Positions 34,849-43,981 are shown, counted from the stretch's first letter. The stretch is 64,000 nt of DNA from JANMOK01 sp031415055 (GCA_031415055.1 JANOQZ010000044.1:124001-188000), one strand, 5' to 3'. The notes: a model not told the origin generated them from the letters alone. Made by a program: numbers and translations.

Positions 34849-37555
34849 TGACGATACGCCCCGGCACGACGATCAGTTTTTTCGGAACTTGCCCCGCCAA
34901 TATGCGCTGGACCGTTGGATCGGCCAAGACCAATTCCTCGACCGACTTATTGTCGATTTCCACCGGCACGCTGATTTCAGACCGCCGTTTGCCGTTGATT
35001 TGGATCGGCAAGATGATGCTGGAATCCATCAGCATTGCCGGGTCAGCGACCGGCCATTTAGCGGCGGATACCAGCCCTTCTCCGCCCATTGCCGCCCAGA
35101 TTTCCTCGGCCAAATGTGGGGTCATTGGTTGCATAAGCTGCGCCATGATGCGCATGGCAGCCCGCCGGTCACCCTTGGCGCGGGCGAGGGTGTTGGTGAA
35201 TTCATACAGTTTGGCGACGGCTTTGTTGAAGGCAAAACCCTCAATTCCGGCGGTGACATCGGCTATGGCGCGGTGGGTGGCGCGGGTGAGGTCGGCATCT
35301 TCACCGGTTTGCGGCGTTTCCAGCACTTCCTCGACAATGCGCCAGACCCGTTGCAAATGTTTCCAAGCCCCATCGGCCCCCGAAGCTGTCCATTCAACAT
35401 CGCGTTCGGGTGGACTATCGGACATGACGAACCAACGGGCGGTATCGGCGCCGTATTGCTCGATAATGTCGTCGGGATCGACGACGTTTTTCTTGGATTT
35501 CGACATTTTGGCGGTCGGTGTTACATAGACAGGCGGAAAGTCGATATTGTCGGGATGTTGGCGCGCCAAGACGTCACGTGCGCCCTCTCTATCGAGTTGA
35601 GGATGCAGCGCCATAACCTTGTCAACGTCGGCTTTTAGAAAGGTTCGAGCTTGGCTACCGGGCAGCAAACCTTCGACCTCTTCGGGAAGGTGGTAGACTT
35701 GACGACGTAAACTTCTGGCCCGCTGTTCGGGAGATTCGCCGCCGATTGGTCGAAAGGAAGTGTAAATCTCATGCGTCACCATGCCCTGCGTGAAGAGGGC
35801 ATTGAACGGCTCGATGGCACTCACCGGCAGATGCCCGGTTTTCATCATCGCGCGAGCGAAAAAGCGGGAATAGAGCAGGTGCAGGATCGCGTGCTCGACG
35901 CCGCCGATATATTGATCGACGTTCATCCAATACGACGCTTCGGCCATATCGGTGGGCGTTTTGGCTCGCGGCGCGGTGAAGCGGGCGAAATACCAGCTAG
36001 AATCAACGAACGTGTCCATAGTGTCGGTCTCGCGCCGGGCGGGTTTGCCACAGTTCGGGCAGGTCGTCGCCGCCCAAGTCGGGTGATGATCCAGCGGATT
36101 ACCGGGGCGGTCGAATGTCACATCATCGGGCAAACGGATCGGCAGGCTGGCCTTGCTCTCCGGCACCACGCCGCAATCGGGGCAGTGAACAACCGGAATC
36201 GGACAGCCCCAATAGCGTTGCCGCGAAATACCCCAATCGCGCAGGCGATATTTGGTGACGCCTTTGCCGATGCCATTGGCCTCGCAATAAGTGATGGCGG
36301 CGGCGACGGCCTCGTCGCCTGTAGAGAGCTCATCCCAACCAAAGTTGGTTTGAAAACGCCCGGTCGCGGTATTCCGAGAGTAGCGTACTTTCTCTGACTT
36401 CATGGGTGTGTAGGCGGTATCCTGGCCCCATTCACCCGCAGGCGGCTCAAAAACCGGGATTATTTCCAGCGATGCACCATTCTTCTGTGCCATGAAATGC
36501 ACGAAATCAAAATCGCGCTGGTCGTGGGCGGGGACGCCAAATATCGCGCCGGTGCCATAGTCCATCAACACGAAATTTGCCACCCAGACCGGCAATTCCC
36601 AATTGGGATCAAGCGGGTGGATCACTTTCAGCCCGGTATCAAAACCACGCTTCTCGGCGGTTTCCAAGGCTTCCTCGGACGTGCCAACCCGCCGACATTC
36701 GGCATTGAACGCTGCCAAAGCCGGATTGGAACGTTCCAATTCCTTTGCCAGCGGATGGTCGGGCGAAATCGCGGCGAAGCTTGCCCCCATCAACGTATCG
36801 GGCCGTGTGGTATAAACCTCCAGCGCCTCAAACCCCTTCGGCGCGTCTTTCACGGCAAAAGAAAATTGCAAACCGCGCGACTTGCCAATCCAGTTCGCCT
36901 GCATGATCCGCACTTTTTCCGGCCAGTCTTTCAGCCCATCAATCGCCGCCAGCAGTTCCTCGGAATAGTCGGAAATGCGGAAAAACCATTGCGTCAACTC
37001 GCGCCGTTCCACCACTGCACCGGACCGCCAGCCTTTGCCGTCAATTACCTGCTCGTTGGCCAGAACCGTCATATCAACCGGATCCCAGTTGACCATCGCG
37101 TTCTTGCGATAGATCAACCCGGCTGCCAACATGTCGATAAACAAAGCCTGCTGTTGACCGTAATATTCCGGGTCGCAGGTGGCAAACGACCTGCTCCAGT
37201 CATGGGTATAGCCCAAAGGACGCAGTTGCGCCTTCATGTCGGCGATGTTTTGATAGGTCCAAGTGCCGGGGTGCACGCCTTTTTCCAGCGCGGCATTTTC
37301 GGCCGGCATGCCAAAGGCATCAAACCCCATCGGGTGCAACACGTTAAAACCGCAGGCCAATTTATAACGGGCGACTACATCACCCATCGTATAGTTGCGC
37401 GTATGGCCAATATGGATGCGGCCTGAGGGATAGGGGAACATCTCTAGCACATAATATTTCGCCCGCGAATCATCGCGTTCGGCCTTAAAAAGCCCCGCCT
37501 TGTCCCAGACCTTTTGCCATTTCGGCTCGGCCACTCGTGCATTGTAGCGTGCCAT
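34835..37555 (-). CDS. leuS: Leucyl-tRNA synthetase
   Basis: A 906-residue class I synthetase. HIGH appears as RIHIGHTRNYT (residues 48-51 for HIGH), the CP1 editing domain follows, and KMSKSKKNVVDP is in the C-terminal half. A CxxC zinc-type motif (PNCGK, and CPDCG) is visible in the middle. Length is slightly above E. coli LeuS, normal for alphaproteobacteria. First gene of the leuS-lptE-holA operon. Confidence 0.98.
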   Translation of the reverse strand: MARYNARVAEPKWQKVWDKAGLFKAERDDSRAKYYVLEMFPYPSGRIHIGHTRNYTMGDVVARYKLACGFNVLHPMGFDAFGMPAENAALEKGVHPGTWTYQNIADMKAQLRPLGYTHDWSRSFATCDPEYYGQQQALFIDMLAAGLIYRKNAMVNWDPVDMTVLANEQVIDGKGWRSGAVVERRELTQWFFRISDYSEELLAAIDGLKDWPEKVRIMQANWIGKSRGLQFSFAVKDAPKGFEALEVYTTRPDTLMGASFAAISPDHPLAKELERSNPALAAFNAECRRVGTSEEALETAEKRGFDTGLKVIHPLDPNWELPVWVANFVLMDYGTGAIFGVPAHDQRDFDFVHFMAQKNGASLEIIPVFEPPAGEWGQDTAYTPMKSEKVRYSRNTATGRFQTNFGWDELSTGDEAVAAAITYCEANGIGKGVTKYRLRDWGISRQRYWGCPIPVVHCPDCGVVPESKASLPIRLPDDVTFDRPGNPLDHHPTWAATTCPNCGKPARRETDTMDTFVDSSWYFARFTAPRAKTPTDMAEASYWMNVDQYIGGVEHAILHLLYSRFFARAMMKTGHLPVSAIEPFNALFTQGMVTHEIYTSFRPIGGESPEQRARSLRRQVYHLPEEVEGLLPGSQARTFLKADVDKVMALHPQLDREGARDVLARQHPDNIDFPPVYVTPTAKMSKSKKNVVDPDDIIEQYGADTARWFVMSDSPPERDVEWTASGADGAWKHLQRVWRIVEEVLETPQTGEDADLTRATHRAIADVTAGIEGFAFNKAVAKLYEFTNTLARAKGDRRAAMRIMAQLMQPMTPHLAEEIWAAMGGEGLVSAAKWPVADPAMLMDSSIILPIQINGKRRSEISVPVEIDNKSVEELVLADPTVQRILAGQVPKKLIVVPGRIVNVVI

Positions 37556-37612
37556 GCCGCACTTCCCTTTAGGCAGTCAAGCGGTTAAGCGCCTGAAAAT
37601 TATACGAAAATC

Positions 37613-38011
37613 CTACGAACTGCTGGCTGCACCGACGCGCAATTGCCGCGCGCGCACCAGAATAGCGTCCTCAATCTGGCTGATCGATTCGGCGCTGAGT
37701 GAGACAGAACCTTTGCCCGATTGGCGAAATGCAGCGACTCGAACCGAATTCACCCCCAGCTCAGCGCGTTGCACATAAACCGTGACGCGATACAGACCCG
37801 CAGCCCCACCGACCTTGCCCCAACCTGTGACAATCAGTCCGGAAAACGGATCAGCGGATTCAAGCGGCAGAAACGATAGTGTATCCAGCGCCCCGGCCCA
37901 GATATACCGGTTTACCCCGGCACGTGATGCATCGGCAGCGCCACCACCCCCGCAACCAAACAAGGCCAAAACCAAGGTCAAAACCGTTGAAATCCTCAAT
38001 AAACCCGGCAT
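37613..38011 (-). CDS. DUF3576 lipoprotein
   Basis: A 132-residue lipoprotein with lipobox LALFGC (Cys20) and a glycine run after it. The mature protein contains NRYIWAGALDTLSFLPLESADPFSGLIVTGWG and a C-terminal ISQIEDAILVRARQLR, characteristic of DUF3576, a conserved alphaproteobacterial envelope family of unknown function usually found upstream of leuS. GGAGGCG precedes the ATG. The gap to leuS is 57 bases. Confidence 0.88.
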   Translation of the reverse strand: MPGLLRISTVLTLVLALFGCGGGGAADASRAGVNRYIWAGALDTLSFLPLESADPFSGLIVTGWGKVGGAAGLYRVTVYVQRAELGVNSVRVAAFRQSGKGSVSLSAESISQIEDAILVRARQLRVGAASSS

Positions 38012-38260
38012 TCGGGACGCCTCCGCAACAAATTCAACTTCGCTTTAGAAAGTTAGTATCGGCAAGCTCCGACCCTCACAAGCATTTTTGCGATTTCGGC
38101 ATGTTTGACTCACTGTGGCTTGGGTGCATCACCGAATAAGGCAATGGCATTTGTTCTTTCGATAACCTTGACCATGACACGGGCAATGTAGAGATAGGGC
38201 ATCACTTGATCCGGAGCGAACCGGAATAAGGTGCAACATTTAACTCACGAGGGAAAACGA

Positions 38261-39358
38261 ATGAAAAACGTTCTCTTTGCAACCACTGCACTAGTTGCCG
38301 CTTCGGTTTCGGGCTCCGCCTTCGCCGCAAGTCACACCAGCGTTGGCTGGTCGGCAGAAGTTACTGCAGGTTACAATGACGACATCGAAGGCGGTATGTT
38401 TGTTGACGCAAGCGCGGACATCACCGGCACGCTGACGACCAGTTCTGGGATCACTCTGGGTCTGACTTACGGCTTTGAGGTGAACGGTGCGAGCCCAACA
38501 ATTGCTTGGGATGCGTTTCCGACTTTCACCGCAGAATCTTCGGCAGGCAAGTTGACCATTGGCAAAGTCGGTGATTTTGCTGCAGAGAAAAACTGGAATA
38601 CCATCGGCAAAGAAGGCTTCGACCAGGACTTCAATGAAGAAGATGGCGAGTTTGCGGTTGACTTCACTGGCAACTTCAACGGCTTCCAATATGGCGTGTC
38701 CTCGGTCATCGGTGATGGCACAGGTCTTACCTTTGGTGGCGATCTGACAGGTCTCTCGCTGGGTGTCAGCGGTGCGGTTGGCTCGTTCAAATTCGGCCTC
38801 GGCTACGAAGAAGCCGCGTTCGATGACGGCGTTGCTTCTTTGGATGACAACGGCAATACCTTGGGCCTTGGCGTCGAAACCACCTTCGGTGGCGCAACCA
38901 TCGGTCTGGCTTACATTACCGACGATAGCGCTACAGACGGCGGCACTTCGACCGGCGTTCTGGTCAAATACGCTCTTGGCAACGGCATCGACCTCGGTGC
39001 CTATTACACGATGAACGAGGATTTTGCCGCTGTTTCGAATGACGCATACGGCGCTTGGGTCGGTTATTCGATGGACCCGATCACGGTTAAACTGGCGTTC
39101 GATACCGACGGCGACAGCTCGACGCCGGCCGAAGTTGCTGATGATGATCGTATCATCGTAACAGCTGAATACGCGATGGCACCTGCCACGATTTTCGCCG
39201 GTTACTCGACCGACGACGTGAGTGATGGTTCCTACATCGGCGTTGATGTAGACCTCGGCAACGATGCGACGCTGACCGTTTCTTACGCTGAATTCGACGA
39301 GGCCTTTGGCCGCGAATTCAAAGGCGGCACGTCGGCTTACATCAACGTGAAATTCTGA
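38261..39358 (+). CDS. Outer-membrane porin
   Basis: A 365-residue precursor with a Sec signal peptide (cleavage after SAFA, residue ~22) and an acidic, glycine-rich beta-barrel of 16-strand length ending in the YINVKF C-terminus with terminal Phe required by the BAM complex. It resembles Rhodobacter-type general porins. It is flanked by a ~220-base upstream region and a strong terminator, so it is monocistronic. A 444-codon open frame runs antisense across it, a side effect of codon bias. Confidence 0.92.
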   Translation: MKNVLFATTALVAASVSGSAFAASHTSVGWSAEVTAGYNDDIEGGMFVDASADITGTLTTSSGITLGLTYGFEVNGASPTIAWDAFPTFTAESSAGKLTIGKVGDFAAEKNWNTIGKEGFDQDFNEEDGEFAVDFTGNFNGFQYGVSSVIGDGTGLTFGGDLTGLSLGVSGAVGSFKFGLGYEEAAFDDGVASLDDNGNTLGLGVETTFGGATIGLAYITDDSATDGGTSTGVLVKYALGNGIDLGAYYTMNEDFAAVSNDAYGAWVGYSMDPITVKLAFDTDGDSSTPAEVADDDRIIVTAEYAMAPATIFAGYSTDDVSDGSYIGVDVDLGNDATLTVSYAEFDEAFGREFKGGTSAYINVKF

Positions 39359-39384
39359 TCTTTCAGAACTTCTGTTAATTCGGG

Positions 39385-39415
39385 AAGGGCGGGCCTCACG
39401 GTCCGCCCTTTTTCT
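39385..39415 (+). terminator. Intrinsic terminator after porin
   Basis: An 11-bp stem (39385-39395 with 39400-39410, one G-T wobble) with a TCAC loop followed by TTTTTC. Located 27 bases after the porin stop. Confidence 0.92.
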
Positions 39416-39423
39416 TTGCAAAA

Positions 39424-39508
39424 TCGTCGTTGCGAGTGAAACGAAGCAATCCATCTTCATGCGTTTCTGCATTGCTTTGTCGCTTCGCTCCGCGCAATGA
39501 CGGATGAC
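39424..39508. repeat. Intergenic palindromic repeat, copy 2
   Basis: Contains CGTTGCGA...CGAAGCAATCC on the left and GCATTGCTTTGTCGCTTCGCTCCGCGCAATGAC-type sequence on the right. The right arm, read on the minus strand, matches 263-304 with one mismatch over ~42 bases. It lies between the porin terminator and yggS. Confidence 0.8.
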
Positions 39509-39526
39509 GGTCGGAAACGGAATGTC

Positions 39527-40195
39527 ATGGTGCTGCTCAAAATAAAATCTCGCATCGAATCTGCGGCAATCGCGGCGGGGCGTTCTGCCGATGACATTCG
39601 ATTGATCGCTGTATCGAAAGTTCAACCCTTGGACCGAGTTGAAACCGCCCTAGCGCAGGGCCACCGGCTGTTTGGTGAAAACCGGGTGCAAGAGGCGGCG
39701 GGAAAATGGCCGGCATTTCGGGAGAGGTTTGGCGATGTGCAGGTGCATCTGATCGGGCCATTGCAGAGCAACAAACTAAAACAGGCATTGGACCTGTTTC
39801 AAGCGATCCATTCACTGGACCGCGATAAACTGGCGCGGATGTTGGCGGATGAGGTGCAGGTGCGCGGGGTTTGCCCGGAATTGTTCATTCAAGTGAATAC
39901 AGGTGCAGAGCCGCAGAAGGCCGGAGTGTTGCCGCAGGAATTGGATGGGTTTGTGAAGGTGTGCCGTGCGACTTATGATTTGCCCATTTCCGGGCTGATG
40001 GTCATTCCGCCTGTCGACATCGATCCGACGCCGCATTTTGTCATGCTGCGCGAAATGGCTTTGCGTAACGGTTTGAGCAGCCTTTCGATGGGGATGAGCG
40101 CCGATTTTGAAGCAGCGATTGCGCATGGCGCGACGCATGTGCGCGTGGGGTCAGCGATTTTTGGCGACAGGGTATTACCGAATAATCACCCTTGA
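39527..40195 (+). CDS. YggS/PLPBP family pyridoxal phosphate homeostasis protein
   Basis: A 222-residue fold-type III PLP-binding protein. IRLIAVSKVQP contains the PLP lysine (about residue 26), GENRVQEAAGKW, VHLIGPLQSNKLKQAL and GLSSLSMGMSADFEAAIAHGATHVRVGSAIFG are family signatures. It buffers free PLP and affects amino-acid metabolism. I take the ATG at 39527, since the earlier ATG at 39497 is inside the palindromic repeat. Convergent with the YkuD gene, overlapping it by about 21 bases at the 3' end. Confidence 0.92.
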   Translation: MVLLKIKSRIESAAIAAGRSADDIRLIAVSKVQPLDRVETALAQGHRLFGENRVQEAAGKWPAFRERFGDVQVHLIGPLQSNKLKQALDLFQAIHSLDRDKLARMLADEVQVRGVCPELFIQVNTGAEPQKAGVLPQELDGFVKVCRATYDLPISGLMVIPPVDIDPTPHFVMLREMALRNGLSSLSMGMSADFEAAIAHGATHVRVGSAIFGDRVLPNNHP

Positions 40196-40678
40196 ATGCG
40201 GCGTCCACCGCTGCAAAATCCACTGCAAATCTTTGTCGGAAAATGCCACACAGCCCGCCGTCGGATGCCGGGGTTTGCGCCATAGGTGGAGGAAAATGGC
40301 GCTACCCTTTCCGCCAATCACCGGGTGGCGGTTGAAGTCCAGAACGGCAGCAACGTCATATAATGGGTCGGAACGACGTAGTTTTTCGGTGCTAAAGGCA
40401 TGTGGATGGCGCACGGGTTGGTTGTAGTCAGGCGAGGCCGGATCCTCGCACCACTGGTTGCGAAGGCCGGTTTGGCGGGTGTTTAGCGGAAAATAAGCCG
40501 ATACTTTGTCGGGCCTGACCCAGATAAATTCAATTTGGAACGTTCCAATTGGCGTTATCCCGTCACCTTCGCGTCTTTTGACGCCAATTCCGCCGCGGCC
40601 AACCGAACAAGGCATTCTTCGACCCAAAAACCTTGCCGACCATTGCGAAATGACCAGATCTGATGCGTGAAAACTCAC
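40175..40678 (-). CDS. L,D-transpeptidase-like (YkuD) family protein
   Basis: A 167-residue protein with the YkuD active site: FLHLWRKPRHPTAGCVAFSDKDL, containing the catalytic Cys and upstream His. The start is GTG at 40678 overlapping the ribA stop (GTGA), giving V-SFHASDLVISQWSARFLGRRMPCSVGRGGIG, which fits the family start. No signal peptide is apparent, so its location is unclear; such compact YkuD proteins are common in alphaproteobacteria. Could remodel peptidoglycan crosslinks or act on another amide. Confidence 0.85.
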   Translation of the reverse strand: MSFHASDLVISQWSARFLGRRMPCSVGRGGIGVKRREGDGITPIGTFQIEFIWVRPDKVSAYFPLNTRQTGLRNQWCEDPASPDYNQPVRHPHAFSTEKLRRSDPLYDVAAVLDFNRHPVIGGKGSAIFLHLWRKPRHPTAGCVAFSDKDLQWILQRWTPHSRVIIR

Positions 40679-41766
40679 AAAATATGCCCGCTTTTCGCGG
40701 CTTTTACCGCCAAATACCCGGCATTTTGCGCGGTTTTTCCCACCCGCAGCGGCACCCGTTCGACGACTTTCAACCCACAAGAATTCATCCGCTCGACTTT
40801 GGCCGGGTTGTTGGTGAGTAACCTGACGCTGGAAAAACCCAGCTTTTTCAGGATTTGCGCCCCAATCCTGAAATCCCGTTCATCATCCTCAAACCCTAGC
40901 CTATGGTTGGCCTCAACCGTATCAAACCCTTGATCTTGCAGGGAATAAGCTCGCATCTTGTTCGCCAACCCGATACCGCGGCCTTCTTGGTTGAGATAGA
41001 GCAACACCCCCGCACCCTCCGCCGCGATCTGTTCCAACGCGACATGCAACTGCGCCCCGCAATCGCATTTCAGCGAGCCAAGCACATCGCCAGTGAAACA
41101 AGCCGAATGCAGACGGCACAACACCGGTTTGAAATGGTCAGGTGTGCCGATGATGATGGCGTAATGTTCCTCGCCACCATCTTCGGGACGATAGATTCGG
41201 ACTTGAGAGCGTTCGGCAACAAACAATGGCACCCGCGCATGCGAGACTTCGTGGATTTCGGGCAAGTGGTCCGAATGGGCAAGCTCGGCCAAATCCAACC
41301 TTGTCAAACCATCGAGTTCCAGCTTTTCAAATTGGTGCGGATTCATACTGGCCACCAAGGCCGCAGGCAATAAATGCGCTTGTTTACAGAGGCTTATCGC
41401 CGCGCGGTGGCTTGCAGCAGACCCGTCGCGCAAGGTGTTGAACGGACCTTTCATTGGAAAATCGAGGTCAGTGGCCGGGTTGATCACCGCCAGAATCCAC
41501 GAAACTAGGGCATCCTTTGGCAAAACTATCCGCGCCAAATCCCCGTCATAGGCGCGGGCCTTCAACGTTTCGGCTCGACGCGCAGTGATCGCTAAGACTG
41601 GCGTTAAACCCATGTGACGCAGTTCCGCCAAATGCGTTTGGTTCACCTCTTCCGCCGCCAAAACAAGCGCCGAAAACCCACCGTCGACCAATAATACTGG
41701 CAGCCCAATGCGCAGTTCAGCACGCGCTTTGGCAATACGATCTTGGCGGTTGGGGCGAAGCGACAT
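40675..41766 (-). CDS. ribA: GTP cyclohydrolase II with degenerate N-terminal RibB-like domain
   Basis: A 363-residue riboflavin-pathway enzyme. The C-terminal half has the RibA zinc site Cys223-x10-Cys234-x-Cys236, and LNQEGRGIGLANKM with catalytic residues. The N-terminal ~190 residues resemble DHBP synthase (RibB) but lack recognisable DHBP-synthase acidic and REGD-type motifs, so probably only cyclohydrolase activity remains. This architecture is common in Rhodobacterales. Downstream YkuD is translationally coupled. Confidence 0.92.
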   Translation of the reverse strand: MSLRPNRQDRIAKARAELRIGLPVLLVDGGFSALVLAAEEVNQTHLAELRHMGLTPVLAITARRAETLKARAYDGDLARIVLPKDALVSWILAVINPATDLDFPMKGPFNTLRDGSAASHRAAISLCKQAHLLPAALVASMNPHQFEKLELDGLTRLDLAELAHSDHLPEIHEVSHARVPLFVAERSQVRIYRPEDGGEEHYAIIIGTPDHFKPVLCRLHSACFTGDVLGSLKCDCGAQLHVALEQIAAEGAGVLLYLNQEGRGIGLANKMRAYSLQDQGFDTVEANHRLGFEDDERDFRIGAQILKKLGFSSVRLLTNNPAKVERMNSCGLKVVERVPLRVGKTAQNAGYLAVKAAKSGHIL

Positions 41767-41786
41767 GGGTGAGTCCGATAAAACAC

Positions 41787-41834
41787 GTTTCAGTTTGTTA
41801 CCGTTAAATGGGTGGAGAAGTCGAATACTGAAAC
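41787..41834. promoter_or_regulatory. Inverted repeat in the ribA/regulator intergenic region
   Basis: GTTTCAGT (41787-41794) and its exact complement ACTGAAAC (41827-41834) are separated by 32 bases in the spacer between the divergent ribA and response-regulator genes. It could be a binding site for a dimeric regulator or the base of a hairpin. Function unknown. Confidence 0.35.
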
Positions 41835-41939
41835 AAAACCCCGTGAACTGACACAGGTGTGTGAGGGTGTGATCCGATTGGCTTGCACAAACGTTAGATC
41901 AGCAACAAGTTTGATCACGAAGACAAAGGAGAGCCGGGA

Positions 41940-42626
41940 ATGAGCAACCTCAAGAAAATTCTGATGGTCGATGACGACGCCGATCTGCGCGAAGCTTTGG
42001 CTGACCAACTGGTCTTGACCGAAGAATTCGATGTGTTTGAAGCGGGTACCGGAGCGGACGGTCTGGTTCGGGCCAAGGAATCCTTGTATGATCTGGTGAT
42101 CCTGGACGTTGGCCTGCCCGACATGGACGGCCGCGAATTGTGCCGTTTGTTGCGAAAACAGGGGCTGAAATGCCCGGTGATCATGTTGACCGGCCATGTC
42201 ACCGACGCCGATACGATTTTGGGTCTGGATGCAGGCGCGAACGATTATGTCGCCAAACCGTTCAAATTCCCGGTGCTCTTGGCCCGAATCCGCGCCCAAT
42301 TGCGTCAGCACGAACAATCGGAGGACGCGATTTTCAACATCGGACCTTATACATTCAAACCGGCATCGAAACTACTTCTCGATGAGCAGGAAAAGAAAAT
42401 CCGCCTGACCGAGAAAGAGACGAATATCCTGAAATACCTCTATCGCGCCAATGACGTTGTCGTCGCCCGCGACGTGCTGCTGCACGAGGTTTGGGGTTAT
42501 AACGCCGGGGTTACGACCCACACGCTGGAGACGCATATCTATCGGTTGCGACAGAAGATTGAGCTTGATCCGTCGAATGCGCGGATTCTCGTCACCGAAA
42601 GCGGCGGGTATCGCCTCGCCTCCTGA
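41940..42626 (+). CDS. cenR: OmpR-family response regulator, CenR-like
   Basis: A 228-residue two-component regulator. The receiver has the acidic pocket DDD (11-13), phospho-acceptor Asp56 in VILDVGLPDMDG, Thr in MLTGH, and Lys in AKPFKF. The C-terminal winged helix ends HTLETHIYRLRQKIELDP...TESGGYRLAS. The segment HEQSEDAIFNIGPYTFKPASKLL and the whole DNA-binding domain closely resemble the cell-envelope regulator CenR as I remember it; this assignment is from memory. AAAGGAGAG precedes the ATG. No sensor kinase is adjacent. Confidence 0.82.
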   Translation: MSNLKKILMVDDDADLREALADQLVLTEEFDVFEAGTGADGLVRAKESLYDLVILDVGLPDMDGRELCRLLRKQGLKCPVIMLTGHVTDADTILGLDAGANDYVAKPFKFPVLLARIRAQLRQHEQSEDAIFNIGPYTFKPASKLLLDEQEKKIRLTEKETNILKYLYRANDVVVARDVLLHEVWGYNAGVTTHTLETHIYRLRQKIELDPSNARILVTESGGYRLAS

Positions 42627-42651
42627 TTTTTGAATTCCTCCCCAGACTTGA

Positions 42652-42681
42652 GCCCGGTGTGCTGGTCATGCCGGGTTTTTT
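42652..42681 (+). terminator. Intrinsic terminator after the response regulator
   Basis: CCCGGTGT (42653-42660) pairs with ATGCCGGG (42668-42675) allowing two G-T pairs, followed by TTTTTTC. Located 27 bases past the stop. Confidence 0.8.
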
Positions 42682-42738
42682 CTTGCTTGAGGGACGTCGG
42701 TGAGCGGTCCAGTATGCTGTGGGATTTTGGAGAACAAC

Positions 42739-43527
42739 ATGGCGTTTACAATTGCCACCTGGAACATCAATTCGGTGCGGTTGCGCGAGCAATTGGTATT
42801 AAAGCTGCTGCGCGAAGAAGCCCCCGATGTGCTGTGTTTGCAGGAGTGCAAGTCGCCGGTCGAACTGATCCCGCGCGAAGGGTTTGCGGCGCTGGGCTAT
42901 AACCACATGATTGCGCGCGGGCAAAAGGGGTATAATGGGGTTGCCATCTTGTCGAAACTGCCGCTTGAAGATGCAGGATCGGTGGATTTTGTGAATCTGG
43001 GCCATGCCCGCCATGTCGCGGCCCGGCTAGAAAACGGTGTCGTGATTCACAATTGTTATGTGCCCGCCGGTGGCGATGAACCGGATCGCGAGATCAACGT
43101 CAAGTTCGGCCAAAAGCTGGATTTCTTAGCGGAAATGCGCGATTGGGCGCACAAAAGTCGCCACAAAAAGTCGATCTTGGTGGGTGATTTGAACATAGCG
43201 CCGCGCGAGGACGATGTCTGGAACCACAAGGCGCTTCTGAAAATTGTGTCGCACACGCCGGTTGAAGTTGAGGCGTTTGGCAATGCACGTGAAGCTGGAA
43301 AATGGGTGGATGTGACGCGACAGGACATGCCCAGCGGGTTGGTTTATTCGTGGTGGTCGTACCGCTCACCCGATTGGGATGCCGCTGACAAGGGCCGTCG
43401 GCTGGACCATATCTGGGCCACGCCGGATATATCCAATGCCGCACACGGCAGCCGGATTCTGCGCCCTGTGCGCGGCTGGCAGCAGGGATCAGACCACGCG
43501 CCGGTGCTGGCGGAGTTTGATTTGTAA
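42739..43527 (+). CDS. xth: Exodeoxyribonuclease III
   Basis: A 262-residue AP endonuclease/3'-5' exonuclease of the EEP superfamily. Key motifs are ATWNINSVRLR (Asn7-type metal ligand), LCLQECK (metal-binding Glu), GDLNIAPREDDVW (catalytic Asp/Asn), and QGSDHAPV (terminal Asp-His). The ATG at 42739 follows GGAGAACA. Complements nth (3.1 kb) in base-excision repair. Confidence 0.96.
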   Translation: MAFTIATWNINSVRLREQLVLKLLREEAPDVLCLQECKSPVELIPREGFAALGYNHMIARGQKGYNGVAILSKLPLEDAGSVDFVNLGHARHVAARLENGVVIHNCYVPAGGDEPDREINVKFGQKLDFLAEMRDWAHKSRHKKSILVGDLNIAPREDDVWNHKALLKIVSHTPVEVEAFGNAREAGKWVDVTRQDMPSGLVYSWWSYRSPDWDAADKGRRLDHIWATPDISNAAHGSRILRPVRGWQQGSDHAPVLAEFDL

Positions 43528-43551
43528 TCGCCGCCCTCGCGAGGATGACAT

Positions 43552-43587
43552 CCGCCAAATGCCGTGATAATGTGCGGCAAATGGCGG
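43552..43587 (+). promoter_or_regulatory. Imperfect inverted repeat / putative operator before Xre-RES antitoxin
   Basis: CCGCCAAATGCCG (43552-43564) and CGGCAAATGGCGG (43575-43587) pair at 11 of 13 positions around a 10-base centre containing GATAAT, a -10-like element. The right arm abuts the antitoxin ribosome site. The arrangement fits an autoregulatory operator over the promoter. Confidence 0.55.
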
Positions 43588-43597
43588 AGGATGTGCT

Positions 43598-43981
43598 ATG
43601 AGTGGGTCTTCAGTATTAAGAAAGCAACTTACCCACAGGGACCTGAAAAAGGGTGTATCGGCAATCTTGGCCACTGAAGTTTTAGAGTTTGGGTTAACCA
43701 AAGAAGACATTCGAATGATTGTTCCAGACAGAACTTTGGAACGCCGCATTGCCGCACACGATGTGTTAAAAGTCGAAGAAGCCGACGGAATTGCGCGATT
43801 GCTTCGGGTTGTCGAACATGCTCGCCGAACATTTGGCGATGATCAGTTGGCCGATGAATGGCTGCGCAGTCCCAATCCCGCGCTCGGTGAACAAATCCCA
43901 ATTCGCATGGCCGACACCGATTTAGGCGGTCGCGAAGTCGAGACAATTCTGGGTAGAATTGAATACGGGATCTTTAGCTAG
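43598..43981 (+). CDS. MbcA/ParS/Xre-type antitoxin (DUF2384)
   Basis: A 127-residue antitoxin. An Xre-like helical N-terminus (KGVSAILATEVLEFGLTKEDIRMIVPDRTLERR) is followed by the DUF2384 toxin-binding end: WLRSPNPALGEQIPIRMADTDLGGREVETILGRIEYGIFS. These antitoxins neutralise RES-domain NAD+-degrading toxins. GGAGG precedes the ATG and an inverted repeat with a -10-like centre lies immediately upstream. The stop TAG (43979-43981) is directly followed, in the same frame, by the toxin coding sequence. Confidence 0.92.
   Translation: MSGSSVLRKQLTHRDLKKGVSAILATEVLEFGLTKEDIRMIVPDRTLERRIAAHDVLKVEEADGIARLLRVVEHARRTFGDDQLADEWLRSPNPALGEQIPIRMADTDLGGREVETILGRIEYGIFS

Noticed and set aside
38291..39625. 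444-codon open frame antisense to the porin
   Set aside because: It is a mirror of the porin codon bias, has no ribosome site and no recognisable motif; the porin frame is clearly real.
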